From assembly GCA_032622095.1 (NCBI GenBank), contig CP136064.1, positions 41,751,912-41,815,911 of the forward strand: a DNA stretch of 64,000 nt. The letters run 5' to 3'. The DNA is from Siphonodentalium dalli. Taxonomy: Eukaryota; Mollusca; Scaphopoda; Gadilida; Siphonodentaliidae. Shown here one piece after another: positions 13,301-28,300 of the stretch; within the stretch, counting starts at the first letter, position 1, and every line of letters begins with the position of its first letter. Under the pieces are notes generated by a model, which was given only the letters and a program-made list of their open reading frames with translations, was not told the origin of the DNA and made no database searches. Position numbers and translations under genes: made by a program.

Positions 13301-16300
13301 TATTCCACCAAAGTTAAATGCATTTAATAATTATCATATATGAATTGCACTATTACTATTTTGGATAAAAATATAAACATGATGAATTTTAGCCTTTATC
13401 TAAGAAACAAGAAACTATTCTCACCTCAGCACATGTAGCTAACAGGTCCACCAATGCTATCAGATAAGTCAACTCTGCTTCATCATTTGAAGTCAGTATC
13501 TCCATTCTACAAAAGAAAGCAGTATTAAGCCACGTTACTAGTATCTAGAGTTCAGTGAATATAGATTGGTTACTTGTTACAGTCCCCAATATTTGATTTG
13601 AGCTGGTTAGTTAGTATTGTGTTAATTTTGAACTAATTCAGATGCCAATTGATATATATCTGTCATATTGTCGACTACCTTGCATGAGAAAATGTCGGTG
13701 AGCCATTCCGCAACAAACCAGAATGCAGAAAGAATTTTAGGAACCTGACACCGGTGGAGATAGTAAAATTAGAGACAAGATTGATTCCCAAATGGACTCT
13801 TTTTTTTATTTTGATGATGGATAAATTTAATATGATTTTTCCATAACAACAGTGTCAAAGTTTTAAAACAATATATGTATAACATGATTTGATCCAAAAA
13901 TATATGTATGATAAGCGATATATATCCAGGTGGACAACAAATTCGCCACAGTTGGAGCGGATCAAATATTTAGTCAATAATTTGTTTTATGAAAATCAAT
14001 TTGGAACGTTTCAACTTGGCCACCGAATCAACAATAATTGATAGGTGTGTTGTCACATTTCATCAAAAAGGCACAGTCAAATTGTCATTGTTCTCAATTA
14101 TCGGTATGTTATAATATAACCGACTGCTCCAGTAATCTTATATCTCTACAGTTAATACAGAACAAATGGTACAGCACAATCAACAACAAACTACACGTAC
14201 TGACATTTAATGGCCAAAGTTTGAACAAATTTATTGCACAAACCAGCACAAACAGCAATATTCGATCATCCGCATATAACTGGTCAGGAGACAATAAGCC
14301 CGGTCTGAAATTTGATCACCACGAGATAATTTTTCTACACAATACAAATTCTGTACTAATGACATAAGCTTACATAAGCTAAAAATCAATCACTTAATTA
14401 TCACTTGAATTAACTCATCAGCAAATGAATGGTACCAAACAGATTTCATGTACAAATCAGAAAAGACAGAAATAATCATAATTTTATAGAAACACATACC
14501 TCTTTTCACTAGGCATATCTATCACTGAGGCAACATCACTTCTGTACTGCATGAAGTAGGTCATGACATAACCTTGATTCCTCTTGAGTGGTAAATCTAG
14601 ATCCTCCACTTTGACTACTGCATTTAGTAGATCAAGCAGCTGCGGACATTGTGTCTGGTGTTTCGCAACCAGACCCATTATTTTCTGAACATGAGTCCCA
14701 CTAATCTTCATGCATGTTGATGAATTTCCAGTGAAAACCTATGAATTACATAATATAATTTGTCATAAATATATATATATATATATATAAAACCCAGTGC
14801 CTGTCTGTAACTCGATCCCACTTTTCGTGCATTTATAATTTTCCAACCATACAACCAATGTAGCCCAAATTTGGATCACAAACTACATTGTCGTAAAAGA
14901 CGACTCATCAATTTCATGTCGATTGGTCAAAGAAAACCGAAGCTCGTAATTGTGTTTTTTTCAATCATAAATGTGAAGATTATATATGTATAATCTGTAA
15001 AGATAGAATTATGCCGCTTGCATCGGCAAACACGAAAGATGCCCAGTTTACATAATAAAAATCAGATTTGACTGGACTCAGGTTTATCTCAATTAAAATG
15101 AAGCAAATAATTCGGTTGGAGGTTGTGCATGGGATGTGGAATTTATAGGAATTATACTCGAAAACCGTGAGTGGTCAGCCCGGGGATGCAGTTTGACCAC
15201 TCGCCATGCACAATAATTAGGTCAAAATCCCATTTGAAAAGCCACATTCCGACTGGGTAACACAGTCAAATCACTGGTAGTGCTATCTACTTTTTCCTAA
15301 AGAAACTGGACTAGTAGCATCCATTGAATTACCAAGGGTCGGGATAGAAATAATCCTGAAAGATTAATTTCAATTTTGTTACTAACTAAATATATATGGC
15401 TATAATCAGGGGAGGGGGGGGGGATAATTTTAATATTGTTATTAATTACATATATATGGTTACAAAAATAACTGAAAATGTGAGCCTACATAAAAAAGTA
15501 ATAAAGAGCTTTTATAGAGATATCATTTTTGACAGGTAATATCCCATAGTTGTACAGTACCTAAAGACCAGACTCCAACTATATTGAAGCCTGTTATACA
15601 AGTACAAGTGAGTATGCTGAATTAAAAATAAGGAGTTGGGAGGATAATATTTAGAAACCAATATCGACCCCCACTTCCTGGTATGTTTAGTTAGGGTTTT
15701 AAAATCATTTTAGCCACTAGCCACATCAAAACAAGCCTTCACTTCCTACAGATAGTAACAGTATGTGTCAAGACAAAATTTACAGAATTTACCATTTAAC
15801 CCTTTCATGATGGGAGCTGCGCTGGTGCAGCAATAATCATCCTGGGCCAGTGAAGTTTCTTATATATGCGAGTCTCCCATAGGGAGCCTCATATATATAT
15901 CAAGTTAAGGTGCCCTATGGGTGATTCACATATATAAGAGAATGCATTGGCACAGGGTTTCTGCAAAATTTCAGGAGCTCCAGTCATGAAAGGGTTAATA
16001 TATCTTCATCGAGGCTCAAGCACTAAAATCAAGATATCATGTACATTTAATGACATTGCCTCTTGATAAAAAATTCGATCAAATGGTAAGTTGACGACAG
16101 TGACAATGAATAATCCTTTGAGACAATCAAGTGTAAATATTTGCCTCAAAGGATTATTCAGTGTCACAGTCATCATGATTGTTAGTCCAGTAGGCACAGA
16201 GTGGATTCAGACCCTGACTTCATACTCATGATGACAAACAATGCTGCCGTACCTCTGTGAGGCACTCGGCCAGTTCCTGAGGTGCTCCTTCCTTCGACAA

Positions 16301-19300
16301 CAGCAGATCTAGTCGATCGAACAACCTTCCCTGTACCGTTGTGTAGTTCTTAGCCATGGACTTCAGCAGGACGAATGTTTTCTGGAATATCTTCCTCAAA
16401 CCAGCATACTGATCCTGGAATAACATGTCATAGATTTTAAATTTAACCCTTGTTTTACTGAATGGTTTGTCCCTTACAGTAATGCTCTAAATAATCGACT
16501 CCTTAACGACAGGAGAATTATGGGTAACTTTTCAGGATTTAGTCGGAAATATGGCTTGTTGCCATTCATCGGAAAGCTCTCAGTGAGAGCTTTCCGATAA
16601 ATGGCAACAAGCCATATTTCTGACTAAATCCTGAAAAGTGACCCATAATTCTCCTGTTGTTAAGGAGTCGATTATTTATATGGCATTACTGTATGTATTG
16701 GAATGATCTATTATTCATTTTGAGTGATGTTCAGGTAATAAAGCAGATTACAAAGTTTAGTCAATAATTGTGAGCTCATAAAATGAGGATTTAGCCCAAG
16801 CTGTTTTAATTTGGCCAAAAAATATTTCATTTGGCCAAAATATTTTTTGGCCCAGCGGCAACACTGCCATGGTGCCAAATTGAAACATGGGCAGGAGAGA
16901 ACCAATATTTAAAATAAATAAAGAAGGATATTTCTAGAACGGAAAAAGCTAACAATGCCATTGGGCCCTCTTTTGAAGGAGTCATGATGATGAACCTCCA
17001 TACGGAATTTCATTTAGATCTGATGACCTGTAGCTGAGATATCTGAGAGGACGGTAAAAAAAAACAATATTTCGAGATAAACAAAGAAGGATAACTCTAG
17101 AATGGAAAAAGCGAACAGAGTCATTTACCCCTCTTTTGAAAGTAGTCATGTTGTTGAACAGACAAACCAAATTAATTGAGATCTGTTGAACACTGACTGA
17201 GATATCTGTGCGAAAGGACAATCCAGATTTGAGAAAAAAAGAATAACTCTTGAATGGAAAATGCGAACAACATCATTTGCCCCTCCATTAAAAGTAGTTA
17301 TGATGGCAAACCTACATACCAAATATTATTCAGATCCGATAATCCATGGCTGAAATATATGTCCCTGGACAGACGCCCAACAGATCGATGAACAAACAGA
17401 CGGACAAAATCAATCCAGTATACCCCCCATTATTCTTCAAAAAAGTGGGAGGTACAGTACAAGCCATATTTCCGACTAAATCCTGAAAAGTTACCCATAA
17501 TTATGCTGTGATTAAGGGGTCGATTAATTAGGGCATTACTGTATAATTAGTATAAATTATAATAAAGTCAACTGCCATGATGTCATTAAAATAATTTTAA
17601 CAAACTGAATTACTAAACCATAAGAAAAAATATTAATTGAATTATGACCAAGTGCAAAGTCCATGAACTTAATTACAGAAGATACTAACCAGCAGTTTTA
17701 TGTCAATTTCCTGGGAGAGAATCGTGAAGGCATCCTCAACTACACCTATAGAATAGAAAAAAGGACAGTTATTTTTAATAAATAAGTATTGGAGTATTTG
17801 GCAAAAGATATATTCTACACTGTCATGAATGTTCAAGCCAGCAAATAGCGTGTCTGTCATTTGCAGAATGAGGTCCCCAGAGGGTGAATTTAGTGATGCT
17901 ACCCCACACAGCGGGCTAGCATAACAAAATTCAACCTCTGGAGACCTCATTCTGCTTAGGCCTCATCTTCTGTGAAGTATCTATAGTAACAAATTAACAT
18001 TGTTTTTAGTTACGTTTTCCCTTCTGGGAAGTTTCTATATCCCCGTAATTTTCAGAAGATAAAATCCATAATCGAGGTGCCCAATGGTTGAACATCACCA
18101 ACTTCAACTGTGGAACTTCAATCTGATCGTAGGTCTACCTAAGAGGGCCTAAGCAGAATGAGGTTCCCAGAGGGTGAATTTGGTGATGCTAGCCCGCTAT
18201 GCGGGATAGCATCACTAAATTCACCCCCTGGGGACCTCATTCTGCAAATGACAGACACACTATTTGCAGACTTGTGAATGTTATCTCCGTTACTAGGGTA
18301 TTTATTTTCTAAGAAATAACAAAATATATCACACTTCTGAAGTTGTCAAAATAAACACAGAGGTTTACATAATTTATGTTGTCACCATATGAACGACCTC
18401 TATGCATCCTGCTTGCATTCCAGTCATATAAGAAGCAAATCTTAATCTTATGGAAGAGTTTCTAATAAATACATAATTGATTGATTTTATTTTTTACAAT
18501 AACAAATAATATATAACATAAAAACTGATGGACAAGTAGATGATACGTATTGTACAGGAGCAGCATGACCATGAACAATGATTAGACTCCTTTAACAGAT
18601 TATTACCGTTATTGTAGACAATGCTCTGGTTCATTTGATGGCTCTCTGATCCTTCCGTATCTAACTGGCTCATCCTGATGAAAAAGAAAAGTTCAAATTT
18701 TATTAAATACATTCCAACCAACAAAGATGTAATCCAACAAGATCAAAGACGGCTGCATTCTTTATGAGATTCAATAAAACGTGTACTTTTACATAAATTC
18801 TTTATGTCCAGAAATTTACTCAAAGGACAAAAACATAAACTCCGTGGTCCAGTGGTTAGCGTGTCGGACTTGTATTCGCTGTAAACATATCGATATGGGT
18901 TCGCAGTGTGTCGCCGGTCATTGAGTCTCCACATAGCAGTGGCTTGGCTGCTTTGAGCAACGTGCAATTGTCAGATTGCTCGCTGTTTCAAAACCTGGGC
19001 CAAGTTGTGACCCTTGAGCATGGTCACTCGTACTGTGCCGGCTTCCCATCACTCATGCGTTAAAAGAGTACCAGTCAGCTTGTCATACTGATGAGTATCA
19101 GAGCATGTTCTGATCAAACTAGAGCAGCGCCTGCAATTGCTGCAGCCGGTTCATTGGTTAATTGGCTTGTACAAATGACTGGGGTAATATTGTACCGAGC
19201 GTGTTAGAGCAAGTAATTGGTTAATCGCTATATAAAACTGGTCATTATTATTATTATAAACAGGCCTACAATAATGATAAAGACTTGATACATTCATGTA

Positions 19301-22300
19301 TGTCCAATGAATCAGGGCTAATTTATGCCATATTCAACAAGTTAATTATATGAGATGTTCTTTTTATTTATGATTTTAATATTTGCGAGGCTATGTTACC
19401 GTGTCAGTTTATCCAAGATGCCAGCCAGTTCAGCGGTTTGTTCCACATTGAGCTTGGATGTTGACAGCCGCCTCAGTGTCGGAAGAAGAACCCAAAGCTC
19501 CTGGGCACAATTCACCGATTTATCAGTAATCATAACCTATATAAAACAGAAAGAGATCATCGCCTTAGTAATCATAACCTATATAAAACAGAAAGAGATG
19601 CCATAGTAATCATAACCTATATAAAACAGAAAGAGATGCCATAGTAATCATAACCTATATAAAACATAAAGACATGCCTTAGTAATCATAACCTATATAA
19701 AACAGAAAGAGATGCCTTAGTAATCATAACCTATATAAAACAGAAAGAGATGCCATAGTAATCATAACCTATATAAAACATAAAGACATGCCTTAGTAAT
19801 CATAACCTATATAAAACAGAAAGAGATGCCTTAGTAATCATAACCTATATAAAACAGAAAGAGATGCCATAGTAATCATAACCTATATAAAACAGAAAGA
19901 GATGCCATAGTAATCATAACCTATATAAAACATAAAGACATGCCTTAGTAATCATAACCTATATAAAACAGAAAGAGATGCCTTAGTAATCATAACCTAT
20001 ATAAAACAGAAAGAGATGCCATAGTAATCATAACCTATATAAAACATAAAGACATGCCTTAGTAATCATAACCTATATAAAACAGAAAGAGATGCCTTAG
20101 TAATCATAACCTATATAAAACATAAAGACATGCCTTAGTAATCATAACCTATATAAAACAGAAAGAGATGCCATAGTAATCATAACCTATATAAAACATA
20201 AAGACATGCCTTAGTAATCATAACCTATATAAAACAGAAAGAGATGCCTTAGTAATCATAACCTATATAAAACATAAAGACATGCCTTAGTAATCATAAC
20301 CTATATAAAACAGAAAGAGATGCCTTAGTAATCATAACCTATATAAAACAGAAAGAGATGCCTTAGTAATCATAACCTATATAAAACAGAAAGAGATGCC
20401 ATAGTAATCATAACCTATATAAAACAGAAAGAGATGCCTTAGTAATCATAACCTATATAAAACAGAAAGAGATGCCATAGTAATCATAACCTATATAAAA
20501 CATAAAGACATGCCTTAGTAATCATAACCTATATAAAACAGAAAGAGATGCCTTAGTAATCATAACCTATATAAAACATAAAGACATGCCTTAGTAATCA
20601 TAACCTATATAAAACAGAAAGAGATGCCTTAGTAATCATAACCTATATAAAACAGAAAGAGATGCCTTAGTAATCATAACCTATATAAAACAGAAAGAGA
20701 TGCCATAGTAATCATAACCTATATAAAACAGAATAAAAGGTCGCAGACCACATGTCCCCCGACTCGAGTGGTAAACTTCATGATTGGATACTATTTGCAA
20801 CAATGTTATACAGTTTATATATGTTGCAATCATAACCTATATAAAACAGAAAGAGATGCCTCAGTAATCATAACCTATATAAAACATAAAGACATGCCTT
20901 AGTAATCATAACCTATATAAAACAGAAAGAGATGCCTCAGTAATCATAACCTATATAAAACATAAAGACATGCCTTAGTAATCATAACCTATATAAAACA
21001 GAAAGAGATGCCTTAGTAATCATAACCTATATAAAACATAAAGACATGCCTTAGTAATCATAACCTATATAAAACAGAAAGAGATGCCTTAGTAATCATA
21101 ACCTATATAAAACAGAAAGAGATGCCTTAGTAATCATAACCTATATAAAACAGAAAGAGATGCCTTAGTAATCATAACCTATATAAAACAGAAAGAGATG
21201 CCTTAGTAATCATAACCTATATAAAACAGAAAGAGATGCCTTAGTAATCATAACCTATATAAAACAGAAAGAGATGCCTTAGTAATCATAACCTATATAA
21301 AACAGAAAGAGATGCCTTAGTAATCATAACCTATATAAAACAGAAAGAGATGCCTTAGTAATCATAACCTATATAAAACAGAAAGAGATGCCTTAGTAAT
21401 CATAACCTATATAAAACAGAAAGAGATGCCTTAGTAATCATAACCTATATAAAACAGAAAGAGATGCCTTAGTAATCATAACCTATATAAAGCAGAAAGA
21501 GATGCCTTAGTAATCATAACCTATATAAAGCAGAAAGAGATGCCTTAGTAATCATAACCTATATAAAACAGAAAGAGATGCCTTAGTAATCATAACCTAT
21601 ATAAAACAGAAAGGGATGCCTTAGTAATCATAACCTATATAAAGCAGAAAGAGATGCCTTAGTAATCATAACCTATATAAAACAGAAAGAGATGCCTTAG
21701 TAATCATAACCTATATAAAACAGAAAGAGATGCCTTAGTAATCATAACCTATATAAAACAGAAAGAGATGCCTTAGTAATCATAACCTATATAAAGCAGA
21801 AAGAGATGCCTTAGTAATCATAACCTATATAAAGCAGAAAGAGATGCCTTAGTAATCATAACCTATATAAAACAGAAAGAGATGCCTTAGTAATCATAAC
21901 CTATATAAAACAGAAAGGGATGCCTTAGTAATCATAACCTATATAAAGCAGAAAGAGATGCCTTAGTAATCATAACCTATATAAAGCAGAAAGAGATGCC
22001 TTAGTAATCATAACCTATATAAAGCAGAAAGAGATGCCTTAGTAATCATAACCTATATAAAACAGAAAGAGATGCCTTAGTAATCATAACCTATATAAAA
22101 CAGAAAGAGATGCCATAGCAACCATAGCATATATAATACAGAAAGAGATGCCATAGTAATCATAACCTATATAAAACAGAAAGAGATGCCATAGCAACCA
22201 TAGCCTATATAATACAGAAAGAGATGCCTTAGTAATCATAACCTATATAAAACAGAAAGAGATGCCTTAGTAATCATAACCTATATAAAACAGAAAGAGA

Positions 22301-25300
22301 TGCCTTAGTAATCATAACCTATATAAAACAGAAAGAGATGCCATAGCAACCATAGCATATATAATACAGAAAGAGATGCCATAGTAATCATAACCTATAT
22401 AAAACAGAAAGAGATGCCTTAGTAATCATAACCTATATAAAACAGAAAGAGATGCCTTAGTAATCATAACCTATATAAAACAGAAAGAGATGCCTTAGTA
22501 ATCATAACCTATATAAAACAGAAAGAGATGCCTTAGTAATCATAACCTATATAAAACAGAAAGAGATGCCTTAGTAATCATAACCTATATAAAACAGAAA
22601 GAGATGCCTTAGTAATCATAACCTATATAAAACAGAAAGAGATGCCTTAGTAATCATAACCTATATAAAGCAGAAAGAGATGCCTTAGTAATCATAACCT
22701 ATATAAAACAGAAAGAGATGCCTTAGTAATCATAACCTATATAAAACAGAAAGAGATGCCTTAGTAATCATAACCTATATAAAACAGAAAGGGATGCCTT
22801 AGTAATCATAACCTATATAAAACAGAAAGAGATGCCTTAGTAATCATAACCTATATAAAACAGAAAGAGATGCCTTAGTAATCATAACCTATATAAAGCA
22901 GAAAGAGATGCCTTAGTAATCATAACCTATATAAAACAGAAAGAGATGCCTTAGTAATCATAACCTATATAAAACAGAAAGAGATGCCTTAGTAATCATA
23001 ACCTATATAAAACAGAAAGAGATGCCTTAGTAATCATAACCTATATAAAACAGAAAGAGATGCCTTAGTAATCATAACCTATATAAAACAGAAAGAGATG
23101 CCTTAGTAATCATAACCTATATAAAACAGAAAGAGATGCCTTAGTAATCATAACCTATATAAAACAGAAAGAGATGCCTTAGTAATCATAACCTATATAA
23201 AACAGAAAGAGATGCCTTAGTAATCATAACCTATATAAAACAGAAAGAGATGCCTTAGTAATCATAACCTATATAAAACAGAAAGAGATGCCTTAGTAAT
23301 CATAACCTATATAAAACAGAAAGAGATGCCTTAGTAATCATAACCTATATAAAACAGAAAGAGATGCCTTAGTAATCATAACCTATATAAAACAGAAAGA
23401 GATGCCTTAGTAATCATAACCTATATAAAACAGAAAGAGATGCCTTAGTAATCATAACCTATATAAAGCAGAAAGAGATGCCTTAGTAATCATAACCTAT
23501 ATAAAGCAGAAAGAGATGCCTTAGTAATCATAACCTATATAAAACAGAAAGAGATGCCTTAGTAATCATAACCTATATAAAACAGAAAGGGATGCCTTAG
23601 TAATCATAACCTATATAAAGCAGAAAGAGATGCCTTAGTAATCATAACCTATATAAAACAGAAAGAGATGCCTTAGTAATCATAACCTATATAAAACAGA
23701 AAGAGATGCCTTAGTAATCATAACCTATATAAAACAGAAAGAGATGCCTTAGTAATCATAACCTATATAAAGCAGAAAGAGATGCCTTAGTAATCATAAC
23801 CTATATAAAGCAGAAAGAGATGCCTTAGTAATCATAACCTATATAAAACAGAAAGAGATGCCTTAGTAATCATAACCTATATAAAACAGAAAGGGATGCC
23901 TTAGTAATCATAACCTATATAAAGCAGAAAGAGATGCCTTAGTAATCATAACCTATATAAAGCAGAAAGAGATGCCTTAGTAATCATAACCTATATAAAG
24001 CAGAAAGAGATGCCTTAGTAATCATAACCTATATAAAACAGAAAGAGATGCCTTAGTAATCATAACCTATATAAAACAGAAAGAGATGCCATAGCAACCA
24101 TAGCATATATAATACAGAAAGAGATGCCATAGTAATCATAACCTATATAAAACAGAAAGAGATGCCATAGCAACCATAGCCTATATAATACAGAAAGAGA
24201 TGCCTTAGTAATCATAACCTATATAAAACAGAAAGAGATGCCTTAGTAATCATAACCTATATAAAACAGAAAGAGATGCCTTAGTAATCATAACCTATAT
24301 AAAACAGAAAGAGATGCCATAGCAACCATAGCATATATAATACAGAAAGAGATGCCATAGTAATCATAACCTATATAAAACAGAAAGAGATGCCATAGCA
24401 ACCATAGCCTATATAATACAGAAAGAGATGCCTTAGTAATCATAACCTATATAAAACAGAAAGAGATGCCTTAGTAATCATAACCTATATAAAACAGAAA
24501 GAGATGCCTTAGTAATCATAACCTATATAAAACAGAAAGAGATACCTTAGTAATCATAACCTATATAAAACATAAAGAGATGCCTTAGTAATCATAACCT
24601 ATATAAAGCAGAAAGAGATGCCTTAGTAATCATAACCTATATAAAACAGAAAGAGATGCCTTAGTAATCATAACCTATATAAAACAGAAAGACATGCCTT
24701 AGTAATCATAACCTATATAAAACAGAAAGAGATGCCTTAGTAATCATAACCTATATAAAACAGAAAGAGATGCCTTAGTAATCATAACCTATATAAAACA
24801 GAAAGAGATGCCTTAGTAATCATAACCTATATAAAACAGAAAGAGATGCCTTAGTAATCATAACCTATATAAAACAGAAAGAGATGCCTTAGTAATCATA
24901 ACCTATATAAAACAGAAAGAGATGCCTTAGTAATCATAACCTATATAAAACAGAAAGAGATGCCTTAGTAATCATAACCTATATAAAACAGAAAGAGATG
25001 CCTTAGTAATCATAACCTATATAAAACAGAAAGAGATGCCTTAGTAATCATAACCTATATAAAACAGAAAGAGATGCCTTAGTAATCATAACCTATATAA
25101 AACAGAAAGAGATGCCTTAGTAATCATAACCTATATAAAACAGAAAGAGATGCCTTAGTAATCATAACCTATATAAAACAGAAAGAGATGCCTTAGTAAT
25201 CATAACCTATATAAAACAGAAAGAGATGCCTTAGTAATCATAACCTATATAAAACAGAAAGAGATGCCTTAGTAATCATAACCTATATAAAACAGAAAGA

Positions 25301-28300
25301 GATGCCTTAGTAATCATAACCTATATAAAACAGAAAGAGATGCCTTAGTAATCATAACCTATATAAAACAGAAAGAGATGCCTTAGTAATCATAACCTAT
25401 ATAAAACAGAAAGAGATGCCTTAGTAATCATAACCTATATAAAACAGAAAGAGATGCCTTAGTAATCATAACCTATATAAAACAGAAAGAGATGCCTTAG
25501 TAATCATAACCTATATAAAACAGAAAGAGATGCCATAGTAATCATAACCTATATAAAACATAAAGAGATGCCTTAGTAATCATAACCTATATAAAACATA
25601 AAGAGATGCCTTAGTAATCATAACCTATATAAAACAGAAAGAGATGCCATAGTAATCATAACCTATATAAAACATAAAGAGATGCCTTAGTAATCATAAC
25701 CTATATAAAACAGAATAAAAGGTCGCAGACCACATGTCCCCCGACTCGAGTGGTAAACTTCATGATTGGATACTATTTGCAACAATGTTATACAGTTTAT
25801 ATATGTTGCAATCATAACCTATATAAAACAGAAAGAGATGCCTCAGTAATCATAACCTATATAAAACATAAAGACATGCCTTAGTAATCATAACCTATAT
25901 AAAACAGAAAGAGATGCCTTAGTAATCATAACCTATATAAAACATAAAGACATGCCTTAGTAATCATAACCTATATAAAACAGAAAGAGATGCCTTAGTA
26001 ATCATAACCTATATAAAACATAAAGACATGCCTTAGTAATCATAACCTATATAAAACAGAAAGAGATGCCTTAGTAATCATAACCTATATAAAACAGAAA
26101 GAGATGCCTTAGTAATCATAACCTATATAAAACAGAAAGAGATGCCATAGTAATCATAACCTATATAAAACAGAAAGAGATGCCTTAGTAATCATAACCT
26201 ATATAAAACAGAAAGAGATGCCATAGTAATCATAACCTATATAAAACATAAAGACATGCCTTAGTAATCATAACCTATATAAAACAGAAAGAGATGCCTT
26301 AGTAATCATAACCTATATAAAACATAAAGACATGCCTTAGTAATCATAACCTATATAAAACAGAAAGAGATGCCTTAGTAATCATAACCTATATAAAACA
26401 GAAAGAGATGCCTTAGTAATCATAACCTATATAAAACAGAAAGAGATGCCATAGTAATCATAACCTATATAAAACAGAATAAAAGGTCGCAGACCACATG
26501 TCCCCCGACTCGAGTGGTAAACTTCATGATTGGATACTATTTGCAACAATGTTATACAGTTTATATATGTTGCAATCATAACCTATATAAAACAGAAAGA
26601 GATGCCTCAGTAATCATAACCTATATAAAACATAAAGACATGCCTTAGTAATCATAACCTATATAAAACAGAAAGAGATGCCTCAGTAATCATAACCTAT
26701 ATAAAACATAAAGACATGCCTTAGTAATCATAACCTATATAAAACAGAAAGAGATGCCTTAGTAATCATAACCTATATAAAACATAAAGACATGCCTTAG
26801 TAATCATAACCTATATAAAACAGAAAGAGATGCCTTAGTAATCATAACCTATATAAAACAGAAAGAGATGCCTTAGTAATCATAACCTATATAAAACAGA
26901 AAGAGATGCCTTAGTAATCATAACCTATATAAAACAGAAAGAGATGCCTTAGTAATCATAACCTATATAAAACAGAAAGAGATGCCTTAGTAATCATAAC
27001 CTATATAAAACAGAAAGAGATGCCTTAGTAATCATAACCTATATAAAACAGAAAGAGATGCCTTAGTAATCATAACCTATATAAAACAGAAAGAGATGCC
27101 TTAGTAATCATAACCTATATAAAACAGAAAGAGATGCCTTAGTAATCATAACTATATAAAACAGAAAGAGATGCCTTAGTAATCATAACCTATATAAAAC
27201 AGAAAGAGATGCCTTAGTAATCATAACCTATATAAAACAGAAAGAGATGCCTTAGTAATCATAACCTATATAAAACAGAAAGAGATGCCTTAGTAATCAT
27301 AACCTATATAAAACAGAAAGAGATGCCTTAGTAATCATAACCTATATAAAACAGAAAGAGATGCCTTAGTAATCATAACCTATATAAAACAGAAAGAGAT
27401 GCCTTAGTAATCATAACCTATATAAAACAGAAAGAGATGCCATAGTAATCATAACCTATATAAAACAGAATAAAAGGTCGCAGACCACATGTCCCCCGAC
27501 TCGAGTGGTAAACTTCATGATTGGATACTATTTGCAACAATGTTATACAGTTTATATATGTTGCAATCATAACCTATATAAAACAGAAAGAGATGCCTCA
27601 GTAATCATAACCTATATAAAACATAAAGACATGCCTTAGTAATCATAACCTATATAAAACAGAAAGAGATGCCTCAGTAATCATAACCTATATAAAACAT
27701 AAAGACATGCCTTAGTAATCATAACCTATATAAAACAGAAAGAGATGCCTTAGTAATCATAACCTATATAAAACATAAAGACATGCCTTAGTAATCATAA
27801 CCTATATAAAACAGAAAGAGATGCCTTAGTAATCATAACCTATATAAAACAGAAAGAGATGCCTTAGTAATCATAACCTATATAAAACAGAAAGAGATGC
27901 CTTAGTAATCATAACCTATATAAAACAGAAAGAGATGCCTTAGTAATCATAACCTATATAAAACAGAAAGAGATGCCTTAGTAATCATAACCTATATAAA
28001 ACAGAAAGAGATGCCTTAGTAATCATAACCTATATAAAACAGAAAGAGATGCCTTAGTAATCATAACCTATATAAAACAGAAAGAGATGCCTTAGTAATC
28101 ATAACCTATATAAAACATAAAGACATGCCTTAGTAATCATAACCTATATAAAACAGAAAGAGATGCCTTAGTAATCATAACCTATATAAAACATAAAGAC
28201 ATGCCTTAGTAATCATAACCTATATAAAACAGAAAGAGATGCCTTAGTAATCATAACCTATATAAAACAGAAAGAGATGCCTTAGTAATCATAACCTATA

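Noticed and set aside
14038-14367. 109-codon plus-strand frame
   Set aside because: It lies opposite the intron between exons 15 and 14, has no recognisable domain and fits chance in AT-rich DNA.
18838-18920. A true tRNA gene
   Set aside because: A- and B-box-like motifs are present, but acceptor and anticodon stems do not pair as a tRNA and the sequence continues into a SINE body.
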